Assembly (NCBI GenBank): GCA_040219555.1
Contig: JAVJSF010000009.1
Span: 310,001-374,000, forward strand
Origin: JAVJSF01 sp040219555
GTDB lineage: Bacteria > Actinomycetota > Thermoleophilia > Miltoncostaeales > Miltoncostaeaceae
Length of the DNA: 64,000 nt
Direction of reading: 5' to 3'
Both the position numbers and the translations under genes were made by a program. The notes under the pieces were generated by a model, which saw nothing but the letters and a program-made list of their open reading frames with translations, was not told where the DNA came from and ran no database searches. Positions 32,490 to 40,936 of this stretch are shown here, piece by piece (the first letter of the stretch is position 1; each line of letters starts with the position of its first letter).

Positions 32490-33715
32490 GGCGCGCGCAG
32501 GCGCAACTGCGCCACCAGCAGGGCGATGAGGACCACCGCCACCGCCGCCGCCCAGCGGCGGCGGGCGGGCGGGCCCGCGTCCAGCCACTCCGCCAGCGGC
32601 CACATCAGCGGGAAGGCCAGGGTCCCGAAGCGCGCCATCGAGGCGAACGAGCCCGTGGACAGCGGGATGGCCAGCGCCGCCGCCGAGTAGCCCACCCAGG
32701 GTGAGCGCCAGCCGCCCTCGCGCCGCCAGAGGGCGACGAACAGCACCAGATAGAGCGCGGTGAAGGCGACGTCGCGCGGGGCCGAGAGCCAGTTGCCGTC
32801 GGGGCGCAGATGGATGATCTCATCGAACGCCGCGGCCCACTCGGCCGGCAGTGCGGTGACGAGACCGAGCCCCACCTGCCCGCGGTCCCACGCTCCCTGG
32901 GCCGCCAGCGGCAGGGCCGGTGATCCGCGGGCCGCCCACATCCAGGCCGCGAACGCCCCGAGCGCGGCGACGGCCGGAGCCAGCGCCAGGGCCGCCCGTC
33001 GCGGGCGCCTGCCGCGCCCGTCGGCCAGGACGATCAGCAGCACGAGCCCGGCCACGATGATGCCCGGCGGGCGGCTGAGCGCCGCCGCCGCCGCCAGCGC
33101 CCCGGCCGCCGCGACGTTGCCGCGGCAGGCCAGCAGGGCCGCCCCCAGCGCGCAGGCCAGCACCAGGCCCTCCGTGTAGGCCATCGACGCGAAGGCCAGC
33201 GGCGGCAGCAGGGCGAATGCCCAGGTGGTGCGCGCCGCCAGGCGCGGGTCGTTCCACCGGCGCAGCGTGAGCGCGTGCAGGCCCCACAGCGCCGCCAGCA
33301 GCGCCAGGTTGGCCACGGCCAACATCCCGATGAACGGGTTGATGCCGAGCGCGAGGAAGGCCGCCATCACGCCCGGTACCAGCGGGAAGAACGCCAGGTT
33401 GCTGTCCACCAGGCCCACCTGCCCGGCGTCGAGCGCGTAGCCGTGGCGGGCGATGTCCAGGTACCAGGTGACATCCCAGTCGCCCAGCACCACCAGGGCC
33501 GCCGGCACGGCGGGGTCGATCTGGCGCGGCCGCTCCAGGACGAACTGGTCGGCCACGCCGGGATCCGGGCCGCGAGGGGCGACCCCGATGGTGAGGCTCA
33601 CCGCCAGCGCGAGGGCGAACACCAGCGCCCGCGAGGTGGCCCACGCGCGCAGCGGCACGGGCAGCGCGGCCCAGCGCGCCGCCAGCGCCGCGGCGGCCCC
33701 GGTCAGGGACGCCAC
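32486..33715 (-). CDS. Polytopic membrane mannosyltransferase-like protein (GT-C, PIG-V-like)
   Basis: The 409-residue product has 9-11 membrane helices. The loop after the first helix contains LGDWDVTWYLDIARHGYALD, which matches the W-D-x-x-x-Y-x-x-I-A-x-x-G-Y pattern of GT-C mannosyltransferases related to PIG-V, with the acidic residue that would bind the lipid-linked donor. Further motifs include SMAYTEGLVLACALG. It likely transfers a sugar from polyprenyl phosphate outside the membrane. GTG at 33715 overlaps the upstream gene by 13 nt. It ends a leftward operon of glycan genes. Confidence 0.78.
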   Translation of the reverse strand: MASLTGAAAALAARWAALPVPLRAWATSRALVFALALAVSLTIGVAPRGPDPGVADQFVLERPRQIDPAVPAALVVLGDWDVTWYLDIARHGYALDAGQVGLVDSNLAFFPLVPGVMAAFLALGINPFIGMLAVANLALLAALWGLHALTLRRWNDPRLAARTTWAFALLPPLAFASMAYTEGLVLACALGAALLACRGNVAAAGALAAAAALSRPPGIIVAGLVLLIVLADGRGRRPRRAALALAPAVAALGAFAAWMWAARGSPALPLAAQGAWDRGQVGLGLVTALPAEWAAAFDEIIHLRPDGNWLSAPRDVAFTALYLVLFVALWRREGGWRSPWVGYSAAALAIPLSTGSFASMARFGTLAFPLMWPLAEWLDAGPPARRRWAAAVAVVLIALLVAQLRLRAP

Positions 33716-34155
33716 GCCGAGATGCTCACCGCCAGCCCGATGGTCGCCGCCACCATCGCCAGCGCCGGCGTGATCCAGGATGCGGCCTCGCGCACCACGG
33801 AGACCGCCACCGCACCCTCGATCCCGTCGCCTGACACCGTCAGCGCCACGCCCGGTTCGACCGCGGCCCAGAGGGCCGCGCCCAGGATCAGGAGCGCGCC
33901 GATGAAAGCCGTGGGGCCCGCCCAGCGGCCCACCGCGGCACGACGATCTGACCCGGCCGCCGCGAGCGCCGCGCCGGCGACGCCGACCGCCAGGCCCAGC
34001 ACGGGCGCCAGCCACAGGACCCCGGACACCGACAGCCCCGAGGCGCTCACCCGGCCCGAGGGGGTCGCCGCCGAGTACCAGTCCATCGCCGGGAGGCCCA
34101 CCATCAGGCCGGCCAGCACCACCAGCGCGGATCCGGCGAGCCGCCCCGCGCTCAT
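33703..34155 (-). CDS. Hypothetical four-helix membrane protein
   Basis: The 150-residue protein has predicted membrane segments at about residues 7-28, 46-68, 80-101 and 125-145, and a short polar loop with SGDGIEGAVAVSVV before the last helix. It is coupled to the DUF2079 gene before it (ATGA) and overlaps the mannosyltransferase-like gene after it. I recognise no family; it could be a partner subunit of the flanking membrane enzymes. Confidence 0.7.
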   Translation of the reverse strand: MSAGRLAGSALVVLAGLMVGLPAMDWYSAATPSGRVSASGLSVSGVLWLAPVLGLAVGVAGAALAAAGSDRRAAVGRWAGPTAFIGALLILGAALWAAVEPGVALTVSGDGIEGAVAVSVVREAASWITPALAMVAATIGLAVSISAWRP

Positions 34156-35597
34156 CCGGGCCCCTCCGCTCGGCGCAGCACGACCACCCCGTCCTCCTCG
34201 GACACCACCCGCCATGCCGCGTCGGCGCGCAGGGCCGTCAGGCGGGTCTCGTGGGCCACGGGGGCGAGTGAGCCGTACATGAACGGGCGCTGGCGGTCGA
34301 CCACGATCCACTCCGCATCGTCGATCTGGGGGAAGAACAGGATGCGCCGCCGGGCCGACAGGTGCGCCCCGATGAGGTTACCCGCGGACACCTCCGCCCC
34401 GTCCGGGACCAGCGCCACCGCGCGCGCCAGCGCCCGGGCGTGGTCGCCGGGCCGGAACTGCTCGGTGCGTTCATCCGAGCCCAGGGGGACCGCGCCCCAC
34501 CACGGCAGCGGGCCCATGACCACGCCGGCCAGCGCCACCCACACCACCACCGCGCCGCCCAGGCGCCGTGCGCCGAGCCGGCGCAGGCGCGGCACCCGCT
34601 CGCGCAGCCGGGCCAGGCCCAGGAAGCCGGCCGCCACGAGGAACGGGGTGATCACCGCGACGTAGTGGTACCGGAACGACTGCTGGGGGTACCAGTCGGC
34701 GAGCATGTTCAGCAGCAGGTCGGGCATCGCGCCGGCCGCCAGCAGGGGCGCCCCGAGCGGCAGGAACAGCAGCGGCCCCAGCAGGGCGAGGACGTACAAC
34801 AGCCGACCGGGCTCCAGCAGCAGCGCGCTGACCTCCCAGGGCCGGGTCAACCCCGCAAGCACGATGCCGGCGGGTCCGTCGCCCAGGTGCTCGTAGCGCG
34901 ACACGAAGGCCGATCCGTCGCCCCGGTTGAAAGCCGGGATGATCACCGTGACGCACAGCAGGCTCCACGCCACCCCGGCGCCGGCCAGCCACGCGCCCGC
35001 GCGACGCGCCCCGCGCCAGGCCATCCAGAGCCCGAGCATGGCCAGGGCCAGGCCCACCTGCTCCTTGGTGAGGGCGGCCCCCGCCGCGGCGATCGCCAGC
35101 AGGCCGTAGCGGCGCTCCTCGGCGGCCCAGATGCAGGCCATCAGCAGGGGGGCGGCCAGGGTGACCGGGTGGAACTCGGCCAGCGTGGCCCACTGCAGAG
35201 GCGGGTACAGCAGGTACATCGCGGCGGCAGCCACGCCCCAGCCCTCGCCGCCCAGCCACCGCCGGCCGAGGGCGTAGGCCGGCAGCGCGCCCAGCGCCAC
35301 GATGACGGCCTGGGCGATGACGAGCGCCTCGGGCAGGTGCCCGGTCCAGGCCAGCGGCGCGAACAGGGCGAGGATCGGATCGACGTGCGCCCCGAGGCGC
35401 ACGAACTGCTGCCCCATGACGTCGGTCGACTCCAGCGGGCGGCCCTGGGCCGTGCTCCAGACGGCCTGAACCATGTTCCCCATGTCGAACCGGCCGGTCC
35501 AGAAGCTGTTGTGCCGCTGGACCGACAGGTAGGAGAACAGGGCCGCGTAGGCGGCCGCCATGGCCCAGACCGCCACGAGCGGGCGCCGGATCGTCAC
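34152..35597 (-). CDS. DUF2079 polytopic membrane protein (copy 1)
   Basis: This 481-residue protein has about nine membrane helices followed by a soluble C-terminal domain of about 130 residues. The first loop contains RFDMGNMVQAVWSTAQGRPL and QFVRLGAHVDPI, typical of DUF2079, a family with a GT-C-like layout. The soluble part has SAGNLIGAHLSARRRILFF and WIVVDRQRPF. It is about 60 percent identical by eye to the adjacent upstream copy, so a tandem duplication is clear. GTG lies in a GTGA overlap with that copy. A role in glycosyl transfer to surface glycans is inferred. Confidence 0.85.
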   Translation of the reverse strand: MTIRRPLVAVWAMAAAYAALFSYLSVQRHNSFWTGRFDMGNMVQAVWSTAQGRPLESTDVMGQQFVRLGAHVDPILALFAPLAWTGHLPEALVIAQAVIVALGALPAYALGRRWLGGEGWGVAAAAMYLLYPPLQWATLAEFHPVTLAAPLLMACIWAAEERRYGLLAIAAAGAALTKEQVGLALAMLGLWMAWRGARRAGAWLAGAGVAWSLLCVTVIIPAFNRGDGSAFVSRYEHLGDGPAGIVLAGLTRPWEVSALLLEPGRLLYVLALLGPLLFLPLGAPLLAAGAMPDLLLNMLADWYPQQSFRYHYVAVITPFLVAAGFLGLARLRERVPRLRRLGARRLGGAVVVWVALAGVVMGPLPWWGAVPLGSDERTEQFRPGDHARALARAVALVPDGAEVSAGNLIGAHLSARRRILFFPQIDDAEWIVVDRQRPFMYGSLAPVAHETRLTALRADAAWRVVSEEDGVVVLRRAEGPG

Positions 35598-37072
35598 CTC
35601 CGGACACCCGCGCGGCGCAGGACGATCACGCCGTCGCGCTCGAAGTCGAGCACCCAGGTCGGATCGTCCAGGAGCGACCGTACGCGGAACTCGTGCCCCG
35701 CCGGGTCGCGCCGGTCGCCCAGGTAGGGGCGCCGGCGGTCCACCACCACCCAGCGGGCGTCGGCGATGGTGGGGAACATGTGGATGCGCCGGCGGGCGCT
35801 CAGGTGGGCGCCGAGGGTGTTGCCGGCCGATACGGGTACCCCCTCGGGCACGCGATCGACGGCGGCGCGGGCGGCGGCGGCGTGCTCGCCCACCGCGTAC
35901 GAGCTCGCCCGCTCCTGCGACCCCAGAGGGACGTGACGCCACCATGGACCCGGCCCCTGCACCACGCCGGCGACCGCGACCGACCCGACCCACACGGCCA
36001 TCACGGCACCGGCCGCCGGCGCGCGCCACCCGCGGCGCTCCACCAGCGCCCTGAGGCGGGCCAGCCCCAGGATGGAGGCGGCGACGAGGAACGGCGCGAT
36101 CACCGCCGAGTAGTGGAAGGTGATGCTGTGCTGGCTCTCGAGGCCCGAGAGCAGGTTGATGCCCAGATCCGGCAGCGCGCCGGCCGCCAGCAGCGGCGCG
36201 GCCAGGGGAAGCAGTAGCAGCGGCAGCAGCAGGGCCGCCAGGTACCCGAGCCGGTCGGCGCTCGCCACCACCTCGGCCACCTCCCAGGGGCGGGTGAGGA
36301 TGGTGCCGAGAACCTCCAGCTCGCTGTCGCCCAGGTCGCCGTACCGGCTGACGAAGGCCGAGCCGCCCTCGGCCGGGTTGAAGTGCGGGATCACCACGAA
36401 GACCGCGAACAGCGACCAGCCGATGCCGCCCGCCGCCAGCAGCGCGCCGGCCCGCCGCGCCCCGCGCGCGGCCACCCACAGGCCGAGCATGGCCAGCGCG
36501 AGGCCCACCTGCTCCTTGCTGAGGGCCGCCAGCGGGGCGCAGATGCCCAGCACCCCCCACCGGCGCTCCTCGGCCCCCCAGATGCAGGCCATCAGCAGGG
36601 GGGCGGCCAGGGTGACCGCGTGCATGTCGGTCACGGTCGCCCAGTGGAGGGTGGGGTACAGCAGGTAGACCCCGGCGGCGGCGAGCCCCCAGCCGCGGGT
36701 GCCCAGCCAGCGCCGGCCCAGCGCGAACGCCGGCAGGGCGCCCAGGGACACGATGACCGCCTGGGACACCATCAGGGCCTCGGGCAGTGCGCCGGTCCAG
36801 GCGAGCGGCGTGAACAGGACCAGCAGGGGGTCCACATGGGCTCCCAGGCGCACGAACTGCTCGCCGGTGAGGCTGGTCGTCTCCAGCGGGCGCCCCTGGG
36901 CGGTGCTCCACACCGCCTGGACCATGTTCCCCAGGTCGAAGCGGCCCGCCCAGAAGGCGTGGTGGCGGGCGATCCCGAGGGTGGCGTTGACCGCCACGAA
37001 CACGCCGCACATGCCGGCCAGCCACAGCCACGTGGGCGTCTGGCGCAGCGCCCGGGCCGCGGCGGCCCTCAC
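35594..37072 (-). CDS. DUF2079 polytopic membrane protein (copy 2)
   Basis: This 492-residue paralogue of the next gene has the same design: RFDLGNMVQAVWSTAQGRPL, QFVRLGAHVDPLLVLFTPLA, a run of helices, then a soluble domain with SAGNTLGAHLSARRRIHMF and WVVVDRRRPY. It starts at GTG within a GTGA overlap with the flippase-like gene, so the operon is translated as a chain. Substitutions between the copies are spread along the sequence, which indicates an old duplication rather than an assembly artefact. Confidence 0.85.
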   Translation of the reverse strand: MRAAAARALRQTPTWLWLAGMCGVFVAVNATLGIARHHAFWAGRFDLGNMVQAVWSTAQGRPLETTSLTGEQFVRLGAHVDPLLVLFTPLAWTGALPEALMVSQAVIVSLGALPAFALGRRWLGTRGWGLAAAGVYLLYPTLHWATVTDMHAVTLAAPLLMACIWGAEERRWGVLGICAPLAALSKEQVGLALAMLGLWVAARGARRAGALLAAGGIGWSLFAVFVVIPHFNPAEGGSAFVSRYGDLGDSELEVLGTILTRPWEVAEVVASADRLGYLAALLLPLLLLPLAAPLLAAGALPDLGINLLSGLESQHSITFHYSAVIAPFLVAASILGLARLRALVERRGWRAPAAGAVMAVWVGSVAVAGVVQGPGPWWRHVPLGSQERASSYAVGEHAAAARAAVDRVPEGVPVSAGNTLGAHLSARRRIHMFPTIADARWVVVDRRRPYLGDRRDPAGHEFRVRSLLDDPTWVLDFERDGVIVLRRAGVRR

Positions 37073-38004
37073 CGGCGGCGGCCGGCCAGAGCGACCACGG
37101 CCACGAAGGCCACCTCCACGAGGGTCAGGATCAAGCGGGCCCCGACCGCGAGCGCCACCGCCACCCCCTCGGGCACGTTCTGGGCCAGGGCCAGGGCGAA
37201 GGCGCCCTCGCGCACCCCGAGGCCCGACGGGACGATCACGGCGGCCATCGAGACGGCGTAGCTCATCAGGAAGGCGCTGCCGATGAACACCGGGCCGCCG
37301 GCGCCGGCCCCGGCGGCGCCCACCACCAGCAGCCACATCCCCAGGCCCAGCAACGCGGCGATCACGCCGAACCACGCGCCCAGCAGCAGCAGGTCGCGGC
37401 CGCCGATCAGGCGCGGCAGCGGCTCGCGGCCGGCCTTGCGCAGGGCGAATGCGCTGACGGGGCCGAAGATGCGCGGGTGCAGGACCGCCAGGCCGAGAGG
37501 CAGGGCCGCGACCACCCACACCGCCGGCCCGCCGAGGCCGTAGACCACCACGAACAGCACTGCCGCCGCGGCCGCGACGCCCACCGAGAGGACCAGTTCG
37601 TAGACCATCGCGGCGGCCGTGGCGCGGCGCGGCACCCCGCGCTCGTGGCTGAGGACGACCCTGCCGACCACCATCACCACGCTGCCGGGCACATAGCGCC
37701 CCAGCAGGGAGCGCGCCCAGATGGAGAGCATCGCCAGCCGCGGCGGCGCGGGGCGCTGCAACCGCTCGAGGATCAGCAGATAGCCGAGCCCGCTGGCCAG
37801 GTAGAAGACCACCAGCACCGCCGTGCCCGCGGCGAACGGGGCCGTCCGGATGTCCCAGTCGTAGGCGCGCACGCCCTCCCAGCCGCGTACGAGCGCCCAC
37901 CCCAGGAAGACGCACACGACCAGCCCGGCCGCCAGGCCGAGCCGCCTGCGCAGCGGGCTCCGTTGGCCGGCGGGGCCCGCCCGCTCAGGCGGGGTGGTCG
38001 CCAC
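37069..38004 (-). CDS. Lysylphosphatidylglycerol-synthase-type flippase domain protein (UPF0104)
   Basis: This 311-residue protein has about 8 membrane helices and the UPF0104/LPG_synthase_TM pattern: SLLGRYVPGSVVMVVGRVVLSHERGVP (conserved R-Y-x-P-G and G-R segments) and IVPSGLGVREGAFAL. Such proteins occur in operons for surface polysaccharides and may move lipid-linked sugars or lipids across the membrane. It overlaps the upstream methyltransferase gene by 20 nt and the DUF2079 gene by four. The synthetase domain of MprF is absent. Confidence 0.82.
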   Translation of the reverse strand: MATTPPERAGPAGQRSPLRRRLGLAAGLVVCVFLGWALVRGWEGVRAYDWDIRTAPFAAGTAVLVVFYLASGLGYLLILERLQRPAPPRLAMLSIWARSLLGRYVPGSVVMVVGRVVLSHERGVPRRATAAAMVYELVLSVGVAAAAAVLFVVVYGLGGPAVWVVAALPLGLAVLHPRIFGPVSAFALRKAGREPLPRLIGGRDLLLLGAWFGVIAALLGLGMWLLVVGAAGAGAGGPVFIGSAFLMSYAVSMAAVIVPSGLGVREGAFALALAQNVPEGVAVALAVGARLILTLVEVAFVAVVALAGRRR

Positions 38005-38770
38005 GTCGCGCGACCGCGATGAGGCCGTGGTATCCGGGGCGCCGGCCGATGAAGGGCGTGTCCAGCTCCAGGACCGCGCGGACGACGCGCGACGCGAGCC
38101 TGGGCGGCGCCCCGCCCAGCGACTGGGCGCCGTTCCCCTCACGCGAGCGCATCCGGCGGCGCAGCAGCGGCCGGTAGATGTGGCGGTGGAAGAAGCCCGT
38201 CAGCGGGAATCCCCAGCCACGCACGTCGACCGACACCAGGCCGGCGTCCTCCAGCTTCAGCCGCAGGCCGTCGTCGGTGTAGCGCCGCCGGTGACCGGCC
38301 CACTGGTCGGTCCAGTCGTAGCGGTACGGGTTGGCCGGGACGGTCACGATCAGCAGGCCGCCCGGGGCCAGCAGGCCGGCCAGCTCGGCCAGGGCGGCGC
38401 GGTCGTCGTCCAGGTGCTCCAGGACCTCGGCGCAGACGATGGTGTCGAACGAGCCGGCGGGCAGGTCCAGCACCCCCTCGCCCAGCTCGGCGCGCAGCAC
38501 CGGGTGCTCATGCGCGTCCGGGCGGCCGGAGAGCGCGACGCCGACCCACTCGCAGAACGACTCGCTGGCATCCACCGAGGTCACCCGGAAGCCGGCGTCC
38601 ACCAGCTTGAGGGTGAGGCTGCCGGCGCCGCAGCCGGCGTTGAGGGCACGCGGGCCGGCGCCCTCGGCGGCCAGCCGGCGCATCACCAGCGACTCGCGGT
38701 AGTCGTGGCGGGGCCCGTAGAGCTCGGGGGCATCGCCCCACCGGTGGGTGGTCACGTCGGCGGTGCTCAT
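37985..38770 (-). CDS. Class I SAM-dependent methyltransferase
   Basis: The 261-residue protein has the Rossmann methyltransferase motifs: LNAGCGAGSLTLKLVDAG (motif I), VTSVDASESFCEW, FDTIVCAEVLEHLDDD (motif IV) and LLAPGGLLIVTVPANPYRYDW (motifs V-VI, written in part). The acceptor is probably a glycan or lipid-linked sugar given its neighbours. ATG 38770 is 9 nt from a TACCCT hexamer, so it is the first gene of the leftward chain methyltransferase, flippase, two DUF2079 proteins, small membrane protein and mannosyltransferase-like protein. Confidence 0.88.
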   Translation of the reverse strand: MSTADVTTHRWGDAPELYGPRHDYRESLVMRRLAAEGAGPRALNAGCGAGSLTLKLVDAGFRVTSVDASESFCEWVGVALSGRPDAHEHPVLRAELGEGVLDLPAGSFDTIVCAEVLEHLDDDRAALAELAGLLAPGGLLIVTVPANPYRYDWTDQWAGHRRRYTDDGLRLKLEDAGLVSVDVRGWGFPLTGFFHRHIYRPLLRRRMRSREGNGAQSLGGAPPRLASRVVRAVLELDTPFIGRRPGYHGLIAVARRGDHPA

Positions 38771-38779
38771 CGAGGCGGG

Positions 38780-38785
38780 AGGGTA
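38780..38785 (-). promoter_or_regulatory. Putative -10 element (TACCCT) of the leftward glycan operon
   Basis: Minus-strand TACCCT ends 9 nt before the methyltransferase ATG; the transcript would have little or no leader. The upstream glycosyltransferase gene ends 32 nt further on. Confidence 0.4.
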
Positions 38786-38816
38786 GCGGACGCCGTCGCG
38801 GATCCGGCCGGCCGCG

Positions 38817-39956
38817 CTACCGCCGGCGCCCGGTCCGCCGTCCGGCCACGGCGGCCAGCAGGGCCTCGTGCAGCGGGGCGGCGGCGGCGGCCGGCGCCCC
38901 CTGGCGCTCGTAGGCCTCCCGGGCGCCGGCGCCCAGGCGCGCCCGGAGGTCGGCGTCGCCTCCCAGCAGCCGAAGCGCGCCGGCCAGCGCGCGCGCGTCG
39001 CCCGGGGGCACCAACAGCGCGCTCTCGCCCTGGACCAGCACCTCGCGCACCCCGGGCGTGTCGGCCGTGACGACCGGACGACCCACCGCCATGGCCTGCC
39101 AGACCTTGTTGGGCACGACGCGGGCGGCCTTCTGACTGCGCCCGAACACGCCCAGGCACACCGCGGCCCCGGCGATGCGCCCCGCCAACCGGGGGTAGGG
39201 CACCCACCGCTCCCACTCCAGCCCCGGGGGACGGTCGTCGGCGATCTGCTGCGCCAGCCACGGCCCCATCTGGCCGTCCCCCACGATGTGGACCGGGGGC
39301 ACCCCGGGCACCCGCGCGGCCTCCAGCACGGTTTCCAGACCATGCAGCGGCGAGAGCTTGCCGTAGAACAGGACGTGCGGCGGGTCGGCGACCTCCGCGC
39401 GCGGCACCGCCGGGAACAGGGAGGGCTCGGCGCCCACCGCGGCCACCACCAGCCGGGCCCTCGGGACGCTGAAGCGCCGGTGGAAGAACTCGGCATCGGC
39501 CCGGGTGTCGCACAGCACGAGGTCGGCCAGGCGGAGGGCGGTGCGGTCGACGCCGGCCAGCAGCCGCGCCAGTCGCCGTCCCGCCACGGCGCGGTCGCCG
39601 CCCAGCGTGTCGGCCAGCGAGATCATCATGTCCGCCACGAAGACCGCCCGGCGGGCGCGCGCCACCATCCAGCCAGGCACCGCGTCGGGCTGGGCCGGGT
39701 ACCCCGCCACCACCACGTCCACCGGACCGGCGCGGGCCACCTCGCCGGCCAGGCCGGCCCACCCGGCGCCGGCGCGCCCGGCCATGCCGGCCAGCGCGCG
39801 CGGGCCCAGGCGGCTCTTGTGCTCGGTGCCCTCCCACACCGGGCGGTGGTGCTCGCGCACCACGACACCCCGCGCGCGCAGCCCCTCGATCAGCACGCGG
39901 TTGCGCGGGTAGGCGCGCTCGTACGTGCCCACCCAGGCGACGCGCAGCGCGGTCAG
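38817..39956 (-). CDS. Glycosyltransferase, GT4-like, probable CTG start
   Basis: This 379-residue protein starts near LRVAWVGTYERAYPRNRVLI and has a GT-B layout: DVVVAGYPAQPDAVPGW, an Asp-rich LADLVLCDTRADAEFFHRRF, HVLFYGKLSPLHGLETVLEAA at the start of the C-terminal Rossmann domain, and KVWQAMAVGRPVVTADTPGVREVL with the nucleotide-sugar binding Glu further on. No ATG/GTG/TTG precedes the first strand; a CTG at 39956 overlaps the stop of the GT2 gene (CTGA) and is the best start. It is co-translated with that GT2. The sugar is unknown. Confidence 0.8.
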   Translation of the reverse strand: MTALRVAWVGTYERAYPRNRVLIEGLRARGVVVREHHRPVWEGTEHKSRLGPRALAGMAGRAGAGWAGLAGEVARAGPVDVVVAGYPAQPDAVPGWMVARARRAVFVADMMISLADTLGGDRAVAGRRLARLLAGVDRTALRLADLVLCDTRADAEFFHRRFSVPRARLVVAAVGAEPSLFPAVPRAEVADPPHVLFYGKLSPLHGLETVLEAARVPGVPPVHIVGDGQMGPWLAQQIADDRPPGLEWERWVPYPRLAGRIAGAAVCLGVFGRSQKAARVVPNKVWQAMAVGRPVVTADTPGVREVLVQGESALLVPPGDARALAGALRLLGGDADLRARLGAGAREAYERQGAPAAAAAPLHEALLAAVAGRRTGRRR

Positions 39957-40909
39957 CGCCGCACCCTCACCACCCGCTGGCGGGCCTCCTCGTCCTGAGG
40001 CCGCACGTGGTAGCGCTGCAGCATCTCGCTGACCAGGCCGATCGTGAACAACTGGACGCCCACCACGATCATCAGCACCCCGAGCAGCAGCAGCGGCCGG
40101 CCGCCGATGCCCTCGCCCAGCAGGCGGATCACCGACAGGTAGGCGCAGATGACGAACCCCACGCCCATCAGGAGCGCGCCGATACCGCCGAACAGGTGCA
40201 TCGGGCGATGCCGGTAGCGACCGACGAACGTGATCGTCATCAGATCGAGGAAGCCGCGCAGGTAGCGCTCCAGGCCGTACTTGCTGTGCCCGAAACTGCG
40301 CTGGCGGTGGTTGACCGGCACCTCGGTGACCCGGAACCCCTCGTGCTGTGCCAGCACGGGGATGTAGCGATACTGGTCGCCCGTGAGTGCGAGGCTGCGC
40401 ACCACCTCTGCCCGGTACGCCTTGAAACCGCAGTTGAGGTCGTGGAGAGCGCTGCCGGTGACCTTCGCGGTGACGCCGTTGAAGACCTTGGACGCGGCGC
40501 GACGGCTCCACGGGTCCTGGCGGTCCCGCTTCCAGCCGCTCACCAGATCGGCGCCGGCGTCCAGCTCGGCCAGCAGGGTGGGGATCTCGGTGGGATCGTC
40601 CTGGAGGTCGCCGTCGATGGTGATGACCACCTCGCCGCGCGCCTCGCGGAACCCCGCCATCAGGGCGGTCGCCTTGCCGAAGTTGCGCCGCAGGGTCACC
40701 ACCCCCACCCGCTCGTGCTCGTCGGCGAGCGCGGAGAGCTCGGCCGGCGTGCCGTCGGTGGACCCGTCGTCGACGAACAGGATCTCGCCGGGCCGGTCGA
40801 GCGTGTCGAGGGTCGCCAGCAGCTCGTCCACGAGCGGGCGCACCGAGCGCTCCTCGTTGAAGACGGGGATGACGACCGAGATCAGATCGGCGGGAGGGGC
40901 GTCGAGCAT
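39953..40909 (-). CDS. Glycosyltransferase family 2, DPM1/GtrB-like with C-terminal membrane helices
   Basis: The 318-residue protein has the GT-A domain ISVVIPVFNEERSVRP, ILFVDDGSTDGT and ITIDGDLQDDPTEIP (catalytic Asp residues), then NCGFKAYRAEVV and the RSFGHSKYGLERYLRG motif seen in polyprenyl-phosphate glycosyltransferases. Two C-terminal membrane segments (about residues 238-262 and 270-295) match GtrB-type enzymes that load undecaprenyl phosphate with glucose or another sugar. It would supply the lipid-linked donor used by the GT-C proteins downstream. TATGGT lies 6 nt before the ATG. Confidence 0.9.
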   Translation of the reverse strand: MLDAPPADLISVVIPVFNEERSVRPLVDELLATLDTLDRPGEILFVDDGSTDGTPAELSALADEHERVGVVTLRRNFGKATALMAGFREARGEVVITIDGDLQDDPTEIPTLLAELDAGADLVSGWKRDRQDPWSRRAASKVFNGVTAKVTGSALHDLNCGFKAYRAEVVRSLALTGDQYRYIPVLAQHEGFRVTEVPVNHRQRSFGHSKYGLERYLRGFLDLMTITFVGRYRHRPMHLFGGIGALLMGVGFVICAYLSVIRLLGEGIGGRPLLLLGVLMIVVGVQLFTIGLVSEMLQRYHVRPQDEEARQRVVRVRR

Positions 40910-40915
40910 CGGCGC

Positions 40916-40921
40916 ACCATA
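40916..40921 (-). promoter_or_regulatory. Putative -10 element (TATGGT) of the GT2 gene
   Basis: Minus-strand TATGGT ends 6 nt before the ATG at 40909, the leaderless geometry seen elsewhere. It overlaps the 27-nt gap after the M28-like gene. Confidence 0.5.
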
Positions 40922-40936
40922 CCGTCGCGGCCCGGG

